Shown piece after piece: positions 55,592-64,000 of a stretch of DNA of 64,000 bases. The position numbers were made by a program, and so were the translations under genes. Source of the stretch: Excoecaria cochinchinensis (Eukaryota; Streptophyta; Magnoliopsida; Malpighiales; Euphorbiaceae); NCBI GenBank assembly GCA_947683425.1, contig CANTUQ010000035.1:3023001-3087000 (forward strand), read 5' to 3'. Position 1 is the stretch's first letter. The number at the start of each line of letters is the position of its first letter. The notes below the pieces were generated by a model. That model was not told the DNA's origin and made no database searches. It was given only the letters and a program-made list of their open reading frames with translations.

Positions 55592-58500
55592 CTACAACAG
55601 CAGCAACCATCTTCCCATCTTCCCTAGTAGAGAGGGTGCTTCTTGGAGGTATCTGAGCGGATTATGTTTGGCAACCGTTTGTACCTTGAAGGAATGAAAG
55701 TAGTGTCGCAACTTCTTAGAAGCCCAGATAACTGCTAAACAAATCTTTTCCACCTCTACATATTTGACTTCGTAAGGCAGGAATTTCTTGCTAAGATAGT
55801 AAACGGCAAACTCTACACCAAAATCGTCTTCCTGAGACATCATAGCACCCACTGAGTTATCTTCCACAGCCAGGTACAGGATTAGTGGTTTGGCACGGCG
55901 TGGTGGTCTTAGTACCGGAGGATTTAGCAGATAGTCCTTAATGGTGTCAAAGGCCAGTTGACAGTCATCGTTCCATATCACCGGCTGATTCTTCCTAAGA
56001 AGCTTGAAAATAGGCTCACATACTGAAGTTAGCTTTGCAATAAATCGGCTGATGTACTGAAGCTTTCCTAAGAAACTTCTGACGTCCTTCTCCTTCTTGG
56101 GCACTGGCATCTCTCTTATGGCTTTGACTTTATCGGGATCTACCTCGATTCCCCTCTGGCTTACTACATGGCCTAACAACTTTCCTGATGTAACTCCAAA
56201 AAGGCACTTCTTGGGATTGAGGCGCAAATCGTACTTGCTAATTCTTTGAAAGAACTTTTCTAAAGCCTCAAAGTGACCTTCCCTGGTAGCCGACTTAATC
56301 ATCATGTCATCAACATACACCTCCACTTCTTTGTGGATTAAGTCATTGAGAACCTTGGTCGCCATCCTCTGATAAGTCGCTCCTGCATTTTTCAACCCAA
56401 AAGGCATAACTCGGTAGGCATATGTCCCCCACTCGGTGATAAAGGCTGTCTTGATCCGGTCCACTATCTTGTTAAGAATTTGATTGTACCCTGCGTATCC
56501 ATCCACAAAGCTATACATCATGCAAGCAGCAGCACTATCTACTAGCACATCAATATGAGGAAGAGGGAAATCATCTTTCGGACAGGCCTTGTTCAGGTCT
56601 CGATAGTCAACGCATACTCGAACCTTACCGTCCTTCTTAGCTACAGGAACCACATTAGCTAACCATGTTGGGTATTGAACCTCTATCAGGAACTTAGCGT
56701 CAATCTGCTTGTGGATCTCCTCTTTCACTTTCTGTGCCCACTCTGGCCTAAGCCTCCGAAGCTTTTGCTTGACTGGTTTAAACTCTGGGTAAGTTGGGAT
56801 GGCATGTTCGGCAACATCTCGATCTATTCCCGGCATATCCTCATAGGTCCAGGCAAAGACTTTTTCATATTTTTTTAATATTCTCTCAAATTTTATTCTC
56901 TCTTCAGGAGTTATGTCTGATGCTAGCAAAATTTCCTTTGGATTTTCCAAAGTTCGGAGATTAAATGCAGTTGTGCCAGTTGAATTAATATCAAAAATGA
57001 ATGCATCATGCTTATGATCATGCGAAATGAAATCATCAGAAACATCACACAAGTAAGCAAAGTTGTTCATCTCATTAACATAATCAGAAACATTAACATT
57101 GTCTTCAAAGAGTTCTGGTATAAAAAGAGAATCTAAATGACTATCAACTTCAGTCGACGCCGATGCTGTAGCTGACTGTGCCTTGGCTTCTTGATTTGGT
57201 GAAATCTTGAGATCTTCAATCTTCGGCTCTGGTTCCACTATCTTTTCCTTCCCTTTGAGCTTAGTGGCTAACATCCTATCAGTGACGATTTCTTCGGGCT
57301 CATCCCTGTCCCAGATGCTGCATTGGGTCATAATCTCCTCGTCCCAAAAGTTCTCTACAGCTTTAACAACTCCGATTTCCCAATCAAAGACATCATTGAA
57401 AATTTCAAAACCCGGGGTAATCTTCCCATCTACCCACTGCGGCTCTTCTTCTCCGGTGTAAGCACAAACCGATGATAATGGCACAAAGCTCTCTGAAATA
57501 TGGGGAATCTTCCCTGACACTTTCTTCTTACCATACTTTCCTTGGTAGCCCAATCCCTTTCGATCTTTCTGACCACGTGTAGTGATAGCATCCTGCAGTC
57601 CTTGTGACTCTTTTCCCAAACCAGCCCCTGGGAGGAAGTGCATCTTTTTCAGCATATTCACCACTTGAGGGCTACCTTCTAAGCTTTGCTCTTCTCCGAT
57701 CACTGATACATGAAAGCCACTGAATGGCTGATTAGAGATCTCCAAAGCAGACACTTGGTTCTCTCTTGCTGCTTTAATGGTCACTACCTCTCCTTCATGA
57801 GGTATCTTAATTATCTGGTGTAAGGTAGATGGCACTCCTCCTAACTTATGGAACCACGGTCTTCCAAGCAGAGCTGAGAAGTTTGCTGGGATCGGTAGAA
57901 CCACAAAATCCGTTTCTGTCTCAATAGGCCCCGTCTTTACCAAAGCTTTGAAAGTTCCCAATGCTTGCCTCCTAGAATTATCGTAGGCAGTGATGGTCAG
58001 GTCAGATTTGCTTAACATACTCTCATCCATCCCGAAGGCCTGAAGCGCTACCAAAGGGCAAACATTTATTGACGACCCGTCATCAACCATGATGCAAGCG
58101 GTGTGTTTACCATTGATCTGTGCCTTGATGTACAAAGGTCGGTTGTGGCTGCGACCCTCTGTTGGTAGGTCTGCATCGGAAAAAACCAACTTCTCCCCGG
58201 ATCCCCCCTTTACAAGGTCTAAAAGCTCGGATGGAGAGATTGTAGTTGCTACGGTGGATACACTCAATGCTTCAACTAACTTCTGTCGGTGAGAGGGGGA
58301 CTGTCTCAAGAGGTCCCAAATAGATATCTGAGCCGTGGTCTTTTTTAGTTGCTTCAATATTGAATTTTCTTCCGGCTCCTTCTCTGCGATTGCTTGTGTT
58401 GGGTCCTGTTGCTTCTCGGCTTCTGGAATGACCCTCCCACTTCTTGTTACTGCTTCTACTCTTTCTTCTTCCTCTGAATCCCACGGATCAGTAAACTCTC

Positions 58501-60034
58501 CATTTTTCTCATCTTCATCATCTCCACTCTCACTAGTGTACCAACAGTCTATTGCTGCCACGGAAACCCCTTCTCCATCCACTGCAGGGCGAGTAATAGC
58601 GACATACTCATTTCCATATAGGTCTTGCATCACATACCATTCTGATAGGCTTGATCCAATCATAAAGACTGGAGGTGGCACTGCATTATAACCGGACTTC
58701 TTCTTGCTTTCCCTCTGCTCAGGATCGGTGATCTGCTTGTTGTCAATTAGATCTTGGACCCGATGTCTTAGTGTTATACAATCATCCGTCAAATGCCCGG
58801 TATGTTGGTGGAATGCGCAGTATTCATTCTCCTTGTGCCCTGGCTGTCCTTGGGTCTTGGCCGACCTAGGTGATAGGGGTCGCAGTTTTCCTTCTTTTAT
58901 TAGCCTCTTCAGTACCCATGATAAAGGCCTACCCAAGTTGGAGAAATACCTCTGATTTACCCCGGTTACAGACACCTCGGCAGTCTTCCTAACTCTGTTA
59001 CCACTGCTGGAACTTGCTAGCTTGGCTGTCCCTTGATTGCTGTATCCCTTCCTGGCATAGGACTCGTTGTTTGCCCTCTTGGCTAAATATTCTCCCTCTG
59101 CTTCTATGGCGATATCCTTCAGGGATTCCCAGTCTTTCAGTCCCTTCATTTTCAATCCATCTCTCAAGTAGGGGCTGGCATTTCGAATGAACAGCCGGAT
59201 CTGATCAGAAGTGTCCGGTTTGCGTTTCATCTCCATAACCCGGTTTCTCCACCGAGTAAGGTACTCGTGGAAGGATTCCCCAGCCTTCTGTTGTAGCAAC
59301 TCGAGATCTTTCAAAGTGACCTCCATCCGGGTACTGCAATCGTACTGCTTAAGGAACTCTTCAGTTAGCAAGTCCCAATCCTCCTTGGACCTCCTCTCAA
59401 GCCCATGGTACCAATCAATAGCAGCTCCTGTGAGACTCAAGCAGAAATACTCTATCTTTTGCTTTCTTGTTAAGGACGTTCCCTTCATGACCAGCGAGTA
59501 TTGCTTGATGTGTGCGGCAGGATCAGAGGTGCCATCAAATTTGGGAATATCCGGCATCTTAAAATTCTGGGGAATCAGGTCATCCCCATCTAGCTCTCGG
59601 TCTTCCGGGTTCATTCCTTTTCCCACGGTCATCATCCTTGCCATGGCCTCAAATCTCTCTTCCATTTTCCTCCACATTGCCTCATCCAGTTTCGGTGACT
59701 TCTCTTTAGCTACTGTATGCTCCTCTAGCTCATCTCTCCCAAACTCAGCTTCAGACCTGGGGCCCTCTCTGCGCTCAATAGGTGCAGGCACTCTTTGCTC
59801 AACAACAGGTGGGTCAACCATTGGTTGGTTAACTGCAGCAGGACGCTCTTCTCTTACAACCTCTTGTTCAGCTGGTACTCGGATAGGGGCAGCAGCAGCT
59901 TGTTGCCCAGCTATTGTGGTGGCAAGATTGCCCATCATTGCAATCATGCGGGCTTCAAATTCCTCCATCCTCTTTCCTACCTCCTCAGCAATTATTGCCC
60001 GGGTTGCATCAGACTCATTTGATGGATTAGCCAT
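55592..60034 (-). CDS. Element C gag-protease-RT-RNase H polyprotein, ends at premature TAG
   Basis: About 1480 codons from the ATG at 60034 (MANPSNESDATR), chosen because D starts alike and the longer frame to 60238 crosses the acceptor-like site at 60191. Domains with approximate residues: gag core 160-310 (IPKFDGTSDP, DWYHGLERR, ESFHEYLTRWRNRV); knuckle-like C-x2-H-x4-H-x4-C near 402-416; aspartic protease near 640-740 with VDDGSSINVCP and LLGRPWFH; a G-patch-like stretch near 795-820 (MLKKMHFLPGAGLGKESQG); RT near 1090-1330 with VCVDYRDLNKACPKDDFPLP and catalytic YVDDMM near 1239; and the first RNase H near 1385 (LYLAVEDNSVGAMM). It ends WLLLL then TAG, where element A reads a Gln codon (CAG) in WLILLQEF. 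The change is C to T in a CHG context, consistent with deamination of methylated cytosine. Confidence 0.93.
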   Translation of the reverse strand: MANPSNESDATRAIIAEEVGKRMEEFEARMIAMMGNLATTIAGQQAAAAPIRVPAEQEVVREERPAAVNQPMVDPPVVEQRVPAPIERREGPRSEAEFGRDELEEHTVAKEKSPKLDEAMWRKMEERFEAMARMMTVGKGMNPEDRELDGDDLIPQNFKMPDIPKFDGTSDPAAHIKQYSLVMKGTSLTRKQKIEYFCLSLTGAAIDWYHGLERRSKEDWDLLTEEFLKQYDCSTRMEVTLKDLELLQQKAGESFHEYLTRWRNRVMEMKRKPDTSDQIRLFIRNASPYLRDGLKMKGLKDWESLKDIAIEAEGEYLAKRANNESYARKGYSNQGTAKLASSSSGNRVRKTAEVSVTGVNQRYFSNLGRPLSWVLKRLIKEGKLRPLSPRSAKTQGQPGHKENEYCAFHQHTGHLTDDCITLRHRVQDLIDNKQITDPEQRESKKKSGYNAVPPPVFMIGSSLSEWYVMQDLYGNEYVAITRPAVDGEGVSVAAIDCWYTSESGDDEDEKNGEFTDPWDSEEEERVEAVTRSGRVIPEAEKQQDPTQAIAEKEPEENSILKQLKKTTAQISIWDLLRQSPSHRQKLVEALSVSTVATTISPSELLDLVKGGSGEKLVFSDADLPTEGRSHNRPLYIKAQINGKHTACIMVDDGSSINVCPLVALQAFGMDESMLSKSDLTITAYDNSRRQALGTFKALVKTGPIETETDFVVLPIPANFSALLGRPWFHKLGGVPSTLHQIIKIPHEGEVVTIKAARENQVSALEISNQPFSGFHVSVIGEEQSLEGSPQVVNMLKKMHFLPGAGLGKESQGLQDAITTRGQKDRKGLGYQGKYGKKKVSGKIPHISESFVPLSSVCAYTGEEEPQWVDGKITPGFEIFNDVFDWEIGVVKAVENFWDEEIMTQCSIWDRDEPEEIVTDRMLATKLKGKEKIVEPEPKIEDLKISPNQEAKAQSATASASTEVDSHLDSLFIPELFEDNVNVSDYVNEMNNFAYLCDVSDDFISHDHKHDAFIFDINSTGTTAFNLRTLENPKEILLASDITPEERIKFERILKKYEKVFAWTYEDMPGIDRDVAEHAIPTYPEFKPVKQKLRRLRPEWAQKVKEEIHKQIDAKFLIEVQYPTWLANVVPVAKKDGKVRVCVDYRDLNKACPKDDFPLPHIDVLVDSAAACMMYSFVDGYAGYNQILNKIVDRIKTAFITEWGTYAYRVMPFGLKNAGATYQRMATKVLNDLIHKEVEVYVDDMMIKSATREGHFEALEKFFQRISKYDLRLNPKKCLFGVTSGKLLGHVVSQRGIEVDPDKVKAIREMPVPKKEKDVRSFLGKLQYISRFIAKLTSVCEPIFKLLRKNQPVIWNDDCQLAFDTIKDYLLNPPVLRPPRRAKPLILYLAVEDNSVGAMMSQEDDFGVEFAVYYLSKKFLPYEVKYVEVEKICLAVIWASKKLRHYFHSFKVQTVAKHNPLRYLQEAPSLLGKMGRWLLLL

Positions 60035-60931
60035 GCTTACTTCTGTTGATGATTCGAGAGAAAACCCCACACTATTTTCTGAGATTAAATCTGAACTCTG
60101 ATCCAACACTAACTCTGTTAACCCCAAAAGCGGCGTCCTTCTTAACCGTCCATCGGGACCTCTAGACCACCCAGGAGAATCTATGATGGCTGAAATGCAA
60201 AAATTGTTAAGATGGTGCATGATTAAAATGCAATGCATGCTCGTGCTGATGCAACATAGACAAACACATGCAAGCAGATAGATCCTTCAAACCTTATATC
60301 TCCCACACACGTGGTAGTGCGGTCTCTTTCCTAGGTGGGCTTAATCCATGGGTTAGCGGGGAACCCAATGGATGCGTATCATAACATCTCTTATCTAATG
60401 TGCAAGCACATGGGTTATGATCATTATGTATTTAGGCAGCCCAAACAAGTTGACATGGGCCTATCGGGGCATGAAAGCCTTTGATTAGGTGATCAATCAG
60501 ATTATTTGGGTTTGTCCAATACAAAATGATCCACATAGCAAGCATATTATTACGGTTCATATCACCTAAGGGAAGTATCTATTGCCATTACATGAGCTTT
60601 GGTCAAAGGGCGGTGTTACTTTAAGGCTACCCAAGCATGGTCCCTGCATGACGGGTCTATCTCATCACGAGCATAACGACCGATCGGGTCACCATTTGAT
60701 ATACCATGATGGTACGAGGCTTGGGCTGGTGATTATCCTTAACACTTCCCTAAATTGAGTGAAAATGAGGAGGTGCTTCAGGAACGCACCGGGGCTAAAA
60801 GAGGGACCAAACTAGCATAGATCTAAGGCTCTAATGAGATGCAATGCAGTTTTGAAAGAAGATGAAATTTTTAAATTAAAACTCAATTATGATTTTTAAT
60901 CAAGGTACTTTCGAATCGAAGTCTCGAGTAT
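60035..60931 (-). promoter_or_regulatory. 5' leader of element C with splice-acceptor-like site
   Basis: Non-coding leader shared with A and D. On the coding strand TTTTTGCATTTCAG is followed by CCATCATAGATTC, with AG at 60192-60191. No donor was assigned with confidence. Confidence 0.6.
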
Positions 60932-60951
60932 GTCCCCAGTGGAGTCGCCAC
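60932..60951 (-). promoter_or_regulatory. Primer binding site of element C
   Basis: GTGGCGACTCCACTGGGGAC on the coding strand directly after the 5' LTR, identical to element A. Confidence 0.82.
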
Positions 60952-63613
60952 TGTGACGCGTGCCGGATCCCCGCGGCCGCCCGCTCGACCGCCCGCACGT
61001 GGGCGATCGGGGCAATTGTGGGTCCGTCAACAGCTTGCGATAAATCGCAAGTGCGTCTATGTTGAGCAACAAGGAGGTTTCATGGAGTCGCCACCCAATA
61101 GAACATTGGGAAAGTTTCTCTCGCCTCGGAGAGCCTAAGACTTGCGCATTTTATCCATATTGAGCCATGGGGCCTAGGATTAACGCTAAAGCCTCGTGAC
61201 ACAAGAAGTATCTTGGAGGATAACCTCTAACCTCTTGAGCCCAAAGACCAGAGCTGGTTCGGGACTTCTCATTTATTTATACCTTGATTAATATCATAAT
61301 TAAGTTTTGGATTCATTGTTTCATCAACTTTCCACACAATGCAATTTTAATTTAAAGGCGCAATCATTCATATCAAAAGCGGTAAATGTAAGCAAAATCC
61401 AAAATAAAGCATTCAAAATAAATTACAATAACACTAGGAGCGGAATACAACTCCCATTTATAAAAATGAAATACATGCATAAAACGGGTTATTCATTAAT
61501 AGTGAGAACATTGGTCCTCGCATGCATATTTATTATGAAACAATTTTGATGTGATGATTTATTTGGGTATGAAAAACTAGGACATTGGTCCCATTTTTTA
61601 TTTAGAAAAAAAAAATGTCAAGTTAATTAATAAAAATGTTTTTGTGATTTTCTTTTTAGCGAGCCTAAATAAATAATTTTACAAGAAAATTATATGGCAA
61701 AATTAAATAAAATCTTACAAATAAAGAAAATGAATAAACCAAACGAGCCTTTTTTGGACCTCCCCGATGTGCTCGCAAAAACGCCCAAGCGGAAAAAAAT
61801 TAGTTTAGACATAACAACAAAGTACAAAAAAAATAATGTTAGTGATTAAATCAATTAAATCAATTAAACATACAAAATAATGAATAAAAATAAAATAAGG
61901 TGATAAAAAAATAATAATGGAATCAAAAATATTAACAAACCAAAATAAAATGAGAAACATGGATTATATATAATAAATGATTAAATGATGTGATGAAAAT
62001 AAAATAAAACATGTTAATTAATTAGTATATGAAAATATACACATTATGAAAATAATGATGATATGTGAAAAATAATGAATGAATAAATAAACAAATGACA
62101 ATAAAATCATGTAACAATGATAAAATTAGTAAACAAAGGAATGATGAAAATAATAATGATATATAACAAGGTTAATTGATGTGTTCATAGTTAATACAAA
62201 CTATTTACATGGCAAAAAGATTAATTTAAATTAATTAATTATTTGCATGTTAAAAATAATGAGGAATCAAAATAAATTATTTACATGTTAGGAATTAAAA
62301 AGACAATATTCACATGAATAAAAATCAAATCATATATATAAACAATTAAATGGAACAAATATAAGATGAATACAACAAATGGATAGATGAAAACAATAAA
62401 TAAATCAATAAAAACAATAAAATATATATGAATAAATAAAATAAAATAAAATAAAAATAGGAATGGAGCCAAGAATATTTACCCTCAGAGTATTGGATTT
62501 GATGAAGGAAAAGTGATGATTTTCCGGAAAATTGCTTGAAAGAATAATCAATAAAATTAATTCTCTTTGTTTATGAAGAAAAACAAAGGAATTGATTTGT
62601 ATGCTTAAGATTAAAAAGAAATTGATGTCAAAATAATGATTAATTTCTTGTGTTTATGGAGCAAAAACAAAGAAATTAATTGGAATAATTAACAATTGAA
62701 AATTGGCCTTTCAATTTCAATTAAACCTTATTAATTCAAAAAAAAAGAAATCTGAAATTTTGAAGAGAAAAAATAGAAGAAGAATTCTGGAAAATTAGGT
62801 CTCAAAAATGTGGAGGCTCCCCTTTTTTTTGATTCATCATAAAGTATTTAAAGAATAGAAAATGTTGCCCTAATTTAATTAAGGAAAACAAACCTAATTT
62901 TATTCAAATTCCTTTATTTTTGGGGATAAAATCAAGTTTTATTAATTAATAATCTATAAAAAATATTTTGGAATTTTATTTGAAGTCAAAAACCCTTAAT
63001 TTTGGGATAAAAACGGATTTTTGGGTGAAAAAATCGGAAAAAAGGCTGAAAAAATGGAAAATAGGGTAACAGACCCTATACCGACGGCCAGGGAGCCGTC
63101 GCCAGAGGGACGGTGCCCGTCGCTATAGAGCGACGGGCACTCACGCGGCGAGCAGGCGCGATTCGCGCGCTGGCGCTCGCGCACGAGCGCTCAGCGTGCG
63201 CGATGCTGCGCGCGCCTTTAGCGACGCGCAGCATCGGCGACGCTGAGCGTCGCCTTTGCGTCCGCAATGCGATGGGCGCCTGGGCGCCTGCGCGCTGGGC
63301 GCCCAGGCGCCTGCGAGCTGGGCGCCAGCGCGCTGCCGCGCCCGACACCCGCGGTCCGAAAAATTTTTTATTTTTTATTTATTTTTTATTTTTTCTATTT
63401 TTTTTAAATTTTAAATTGACTAAAAACACCATAATTTTAAGCCCCCATTTTTCAAAATTAATTTTTTTTCAATATTTTTTCTATTTTTTAATTTTTCACT
63501 CTAAAATACAAATTTGACGAGAAAACCATCACTTTTAACCTTTTAAGCCTGTGAAGGCAATTATCATCATTGGGTAACTTCGATCTAGGCTGACTCAGGA
63601 CCCGGTGTCTACA
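60952..63613 (-). repeat. Element C, right LTR (5' LTR)
   Basis: 2662 bp. It differs from 49209-51821 by about five substitutions (for example near 60961, 62381 and 63034), a duplication in the GC-rich island (63270-63320) and T-run length changes. Confidence 0.93.
63072..63357. repeat. GC-rich island in right LTR of element C
   Basis: Same island as 51330-51585 with an extra GGGCGCC/GGCGCC-rich segment of about 40 bp. Confidence 0.85.
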
Positions 63614-63618
63614 ATTAG
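63614..63618. repeat. Target-site duplication of element C, right copy (ATTAG)
   Basis: Perfect copy of 49204-49208. Confidence 0.92.
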
Positions 63619-63728
63619 TCTTGAATATGATAAATGTAATTAGTTCATATGATATGCAAATATATGAATGCATGTGCCTACGCGATGATAAAGGAATGCT
63701 TAAATATTGAAATGAAATATATGTGAAT
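63619..63728 (+). repeat. Family E, LTR 3, continuation
   Basis: TCTTGAATATGATAAATG onward follows LTRs 1 and 2 (39532 and 44355) until GAAATATATGTGAAT, where LTR F begins. Confidence 0.88.
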
Positions 63729-64000
63729 TGTAATAACCCAAATAGGGACTGGTCGGAATTTGCGCGGTAAGTCGGTTATTGAGGGTATTTTCATAATTTA
63801 TGTAAGAGAAAATTTGGATAATAAGGAATTATGTGTTAAAAGAAGTAATAAGTTAAGAGAAGAGGAAATAATAGTGTGTGCTTATAGTGTATGGTTGTAG
63901 GGTGTAAGTGGACTTAGGGTTTTTATTATGGTGTGGGTTGTGTTTGGTGCATTAAAGATATTTGTGTGAGAAAGGCTTGTGTGTGTTTAGTGTATGGTGC
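63729..64000 (+). mobile_element. Start of LTR F, truncated by window end
   Basis: At 63729 the match to LTRs 1 and 2 stops and TGTAATAACCCAAATAGGG begins, a typical start of a plant Ty3-gypsy LTR. The remaining 272 bp are non-coding. The five bases before it (TGAAT) would be its left target duplication. Confidence 0.6.

Larger units (their letters stand above)
49209..63613 (-). mobile_element. Tat-lineage Ty3-gypsy element C, nearly intact
   Basis: 14.4 kb on the minus strand, with LTRs 2.6 kb long, a perfect five-base duplication, primer site, leader, a continuous gag-protease-RT-RNase H-RNase H-integrase frame with a single TAG, a dimeric tandem repeat in the 3' region and a polypurine tract. 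The LTRs differ by about five substitutions and a few repeat-length changes by eye, making this the youngest dated insertion here. It sits in the third LTR of family E, and comparison with LTRs 1 and 2 confirms the empty site. Confidence 0.95.
37820..63728 (+). mobile_element. Family E: tandem LTR-internal-LTR-internal-LTR, non-autonomous
   Basis: Three LTRs of one family separated by two internals of exactly 1197 bp each, inserted in element D gag. The internals start with an initiator-Met primer site and end with a polypurine tract but code for nothing recognisable, so the family is non-autonomous (LARD-like). The sequence before the LTR (ACGAAATTCTTTTAGGAGGG) is of the type found at the end of Tekay/Del chromovirus pol. 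A tandem of this form is what unequal recombination between LTRs of two copies would give. The third LTR is split by element C and then by LTR F. Confidence 0.8.

Noticed and set aside
55592..55594. Programmed stop-codon read-through as the reason for the TAG in element C
   Set aside because: It lies between two RNase H domains rather than at the gag-pol border, element A has a sense codon there, and C to T decay explains it more simply.

Overview
The window is a stretch of plant nuclear heterochromatin made almost entirely of nested LTR retrotransposons. The lineages are plant-specific: Tat/Ogre-type Ty3-gypsy with a second RNase H, Athila, a non-autonomous chromovirus-like family with an initiator-Met primer site, a Ty1-copia relic and a hAT-type MITE. 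Most likely a eudicot; the species cannot be read from the sequence. No intact host gene, rRNA, tRNA or CRISPR locus was found. The only host-gene trace is a broken exon resembling the N-terminus of the chloroplast outer-envelope TPR protein OEP61 (542-660).

Layout. (1) 1-2144: AT-rich DNA with the OEP61-like fragment. (2) 2145-18003: a probable solo LTR (G), split by Tat element A (2582-16090, minus strand, 3.0-kb LTRs, duplicated target CACAT). A has lost reverse transcriptase and carries a degraded gag and an RNase H-integrase pseudogene. (3) 18141-31600: complete Athila element B (minus strand, duplicated target ATAGC, tRNA-Asp primer site) with gag-protease, RT-RNase H-integrase and a third ORF in the env position. 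(4) 31606-33540: a hAT-type MITE (31827-32446) and a copia RNase H relic. (5) 33541-37819: the left part of a third Tat element, D (plus strand), inserted in the copia relic. (6) From 37820: family E, inserted in D's gag, as LTR-internal-LTR-internal-LTR with two non-coding internals of 1197 bp. The third LTR is split by Tat element C (49209-63613, minus strand, duplicated target ATTAG), whose gag-pol frame is interrupted by one stop codon. (7) From 63729 another LTR (F) begins and runs off the window.

How the parts work together. A, C and D share LTR termini, primer site, leader and a conserved splice-acceptor-like site before gag, so C-like relatives could have moved the RT-less A. A and C each carry a different dimeric tandem repeat between integrase and the polypurine tract, and A, C and D each carry a GC-rich island about 220-240 bp from the LTR start. 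The most unusual structure is in Athila B. Four GC-rich hairpins lie in each LTR, and four more lie between pol and the env-position ORF. Downstream of that internal array come a 5'UTR-like segment, a consensus splice donor, an 825-bp predicted intron, and an acceptor whose junction would itself create the ORF's start codon. This suggests a separate internal promoter and a spliced transcript for the third ORF.
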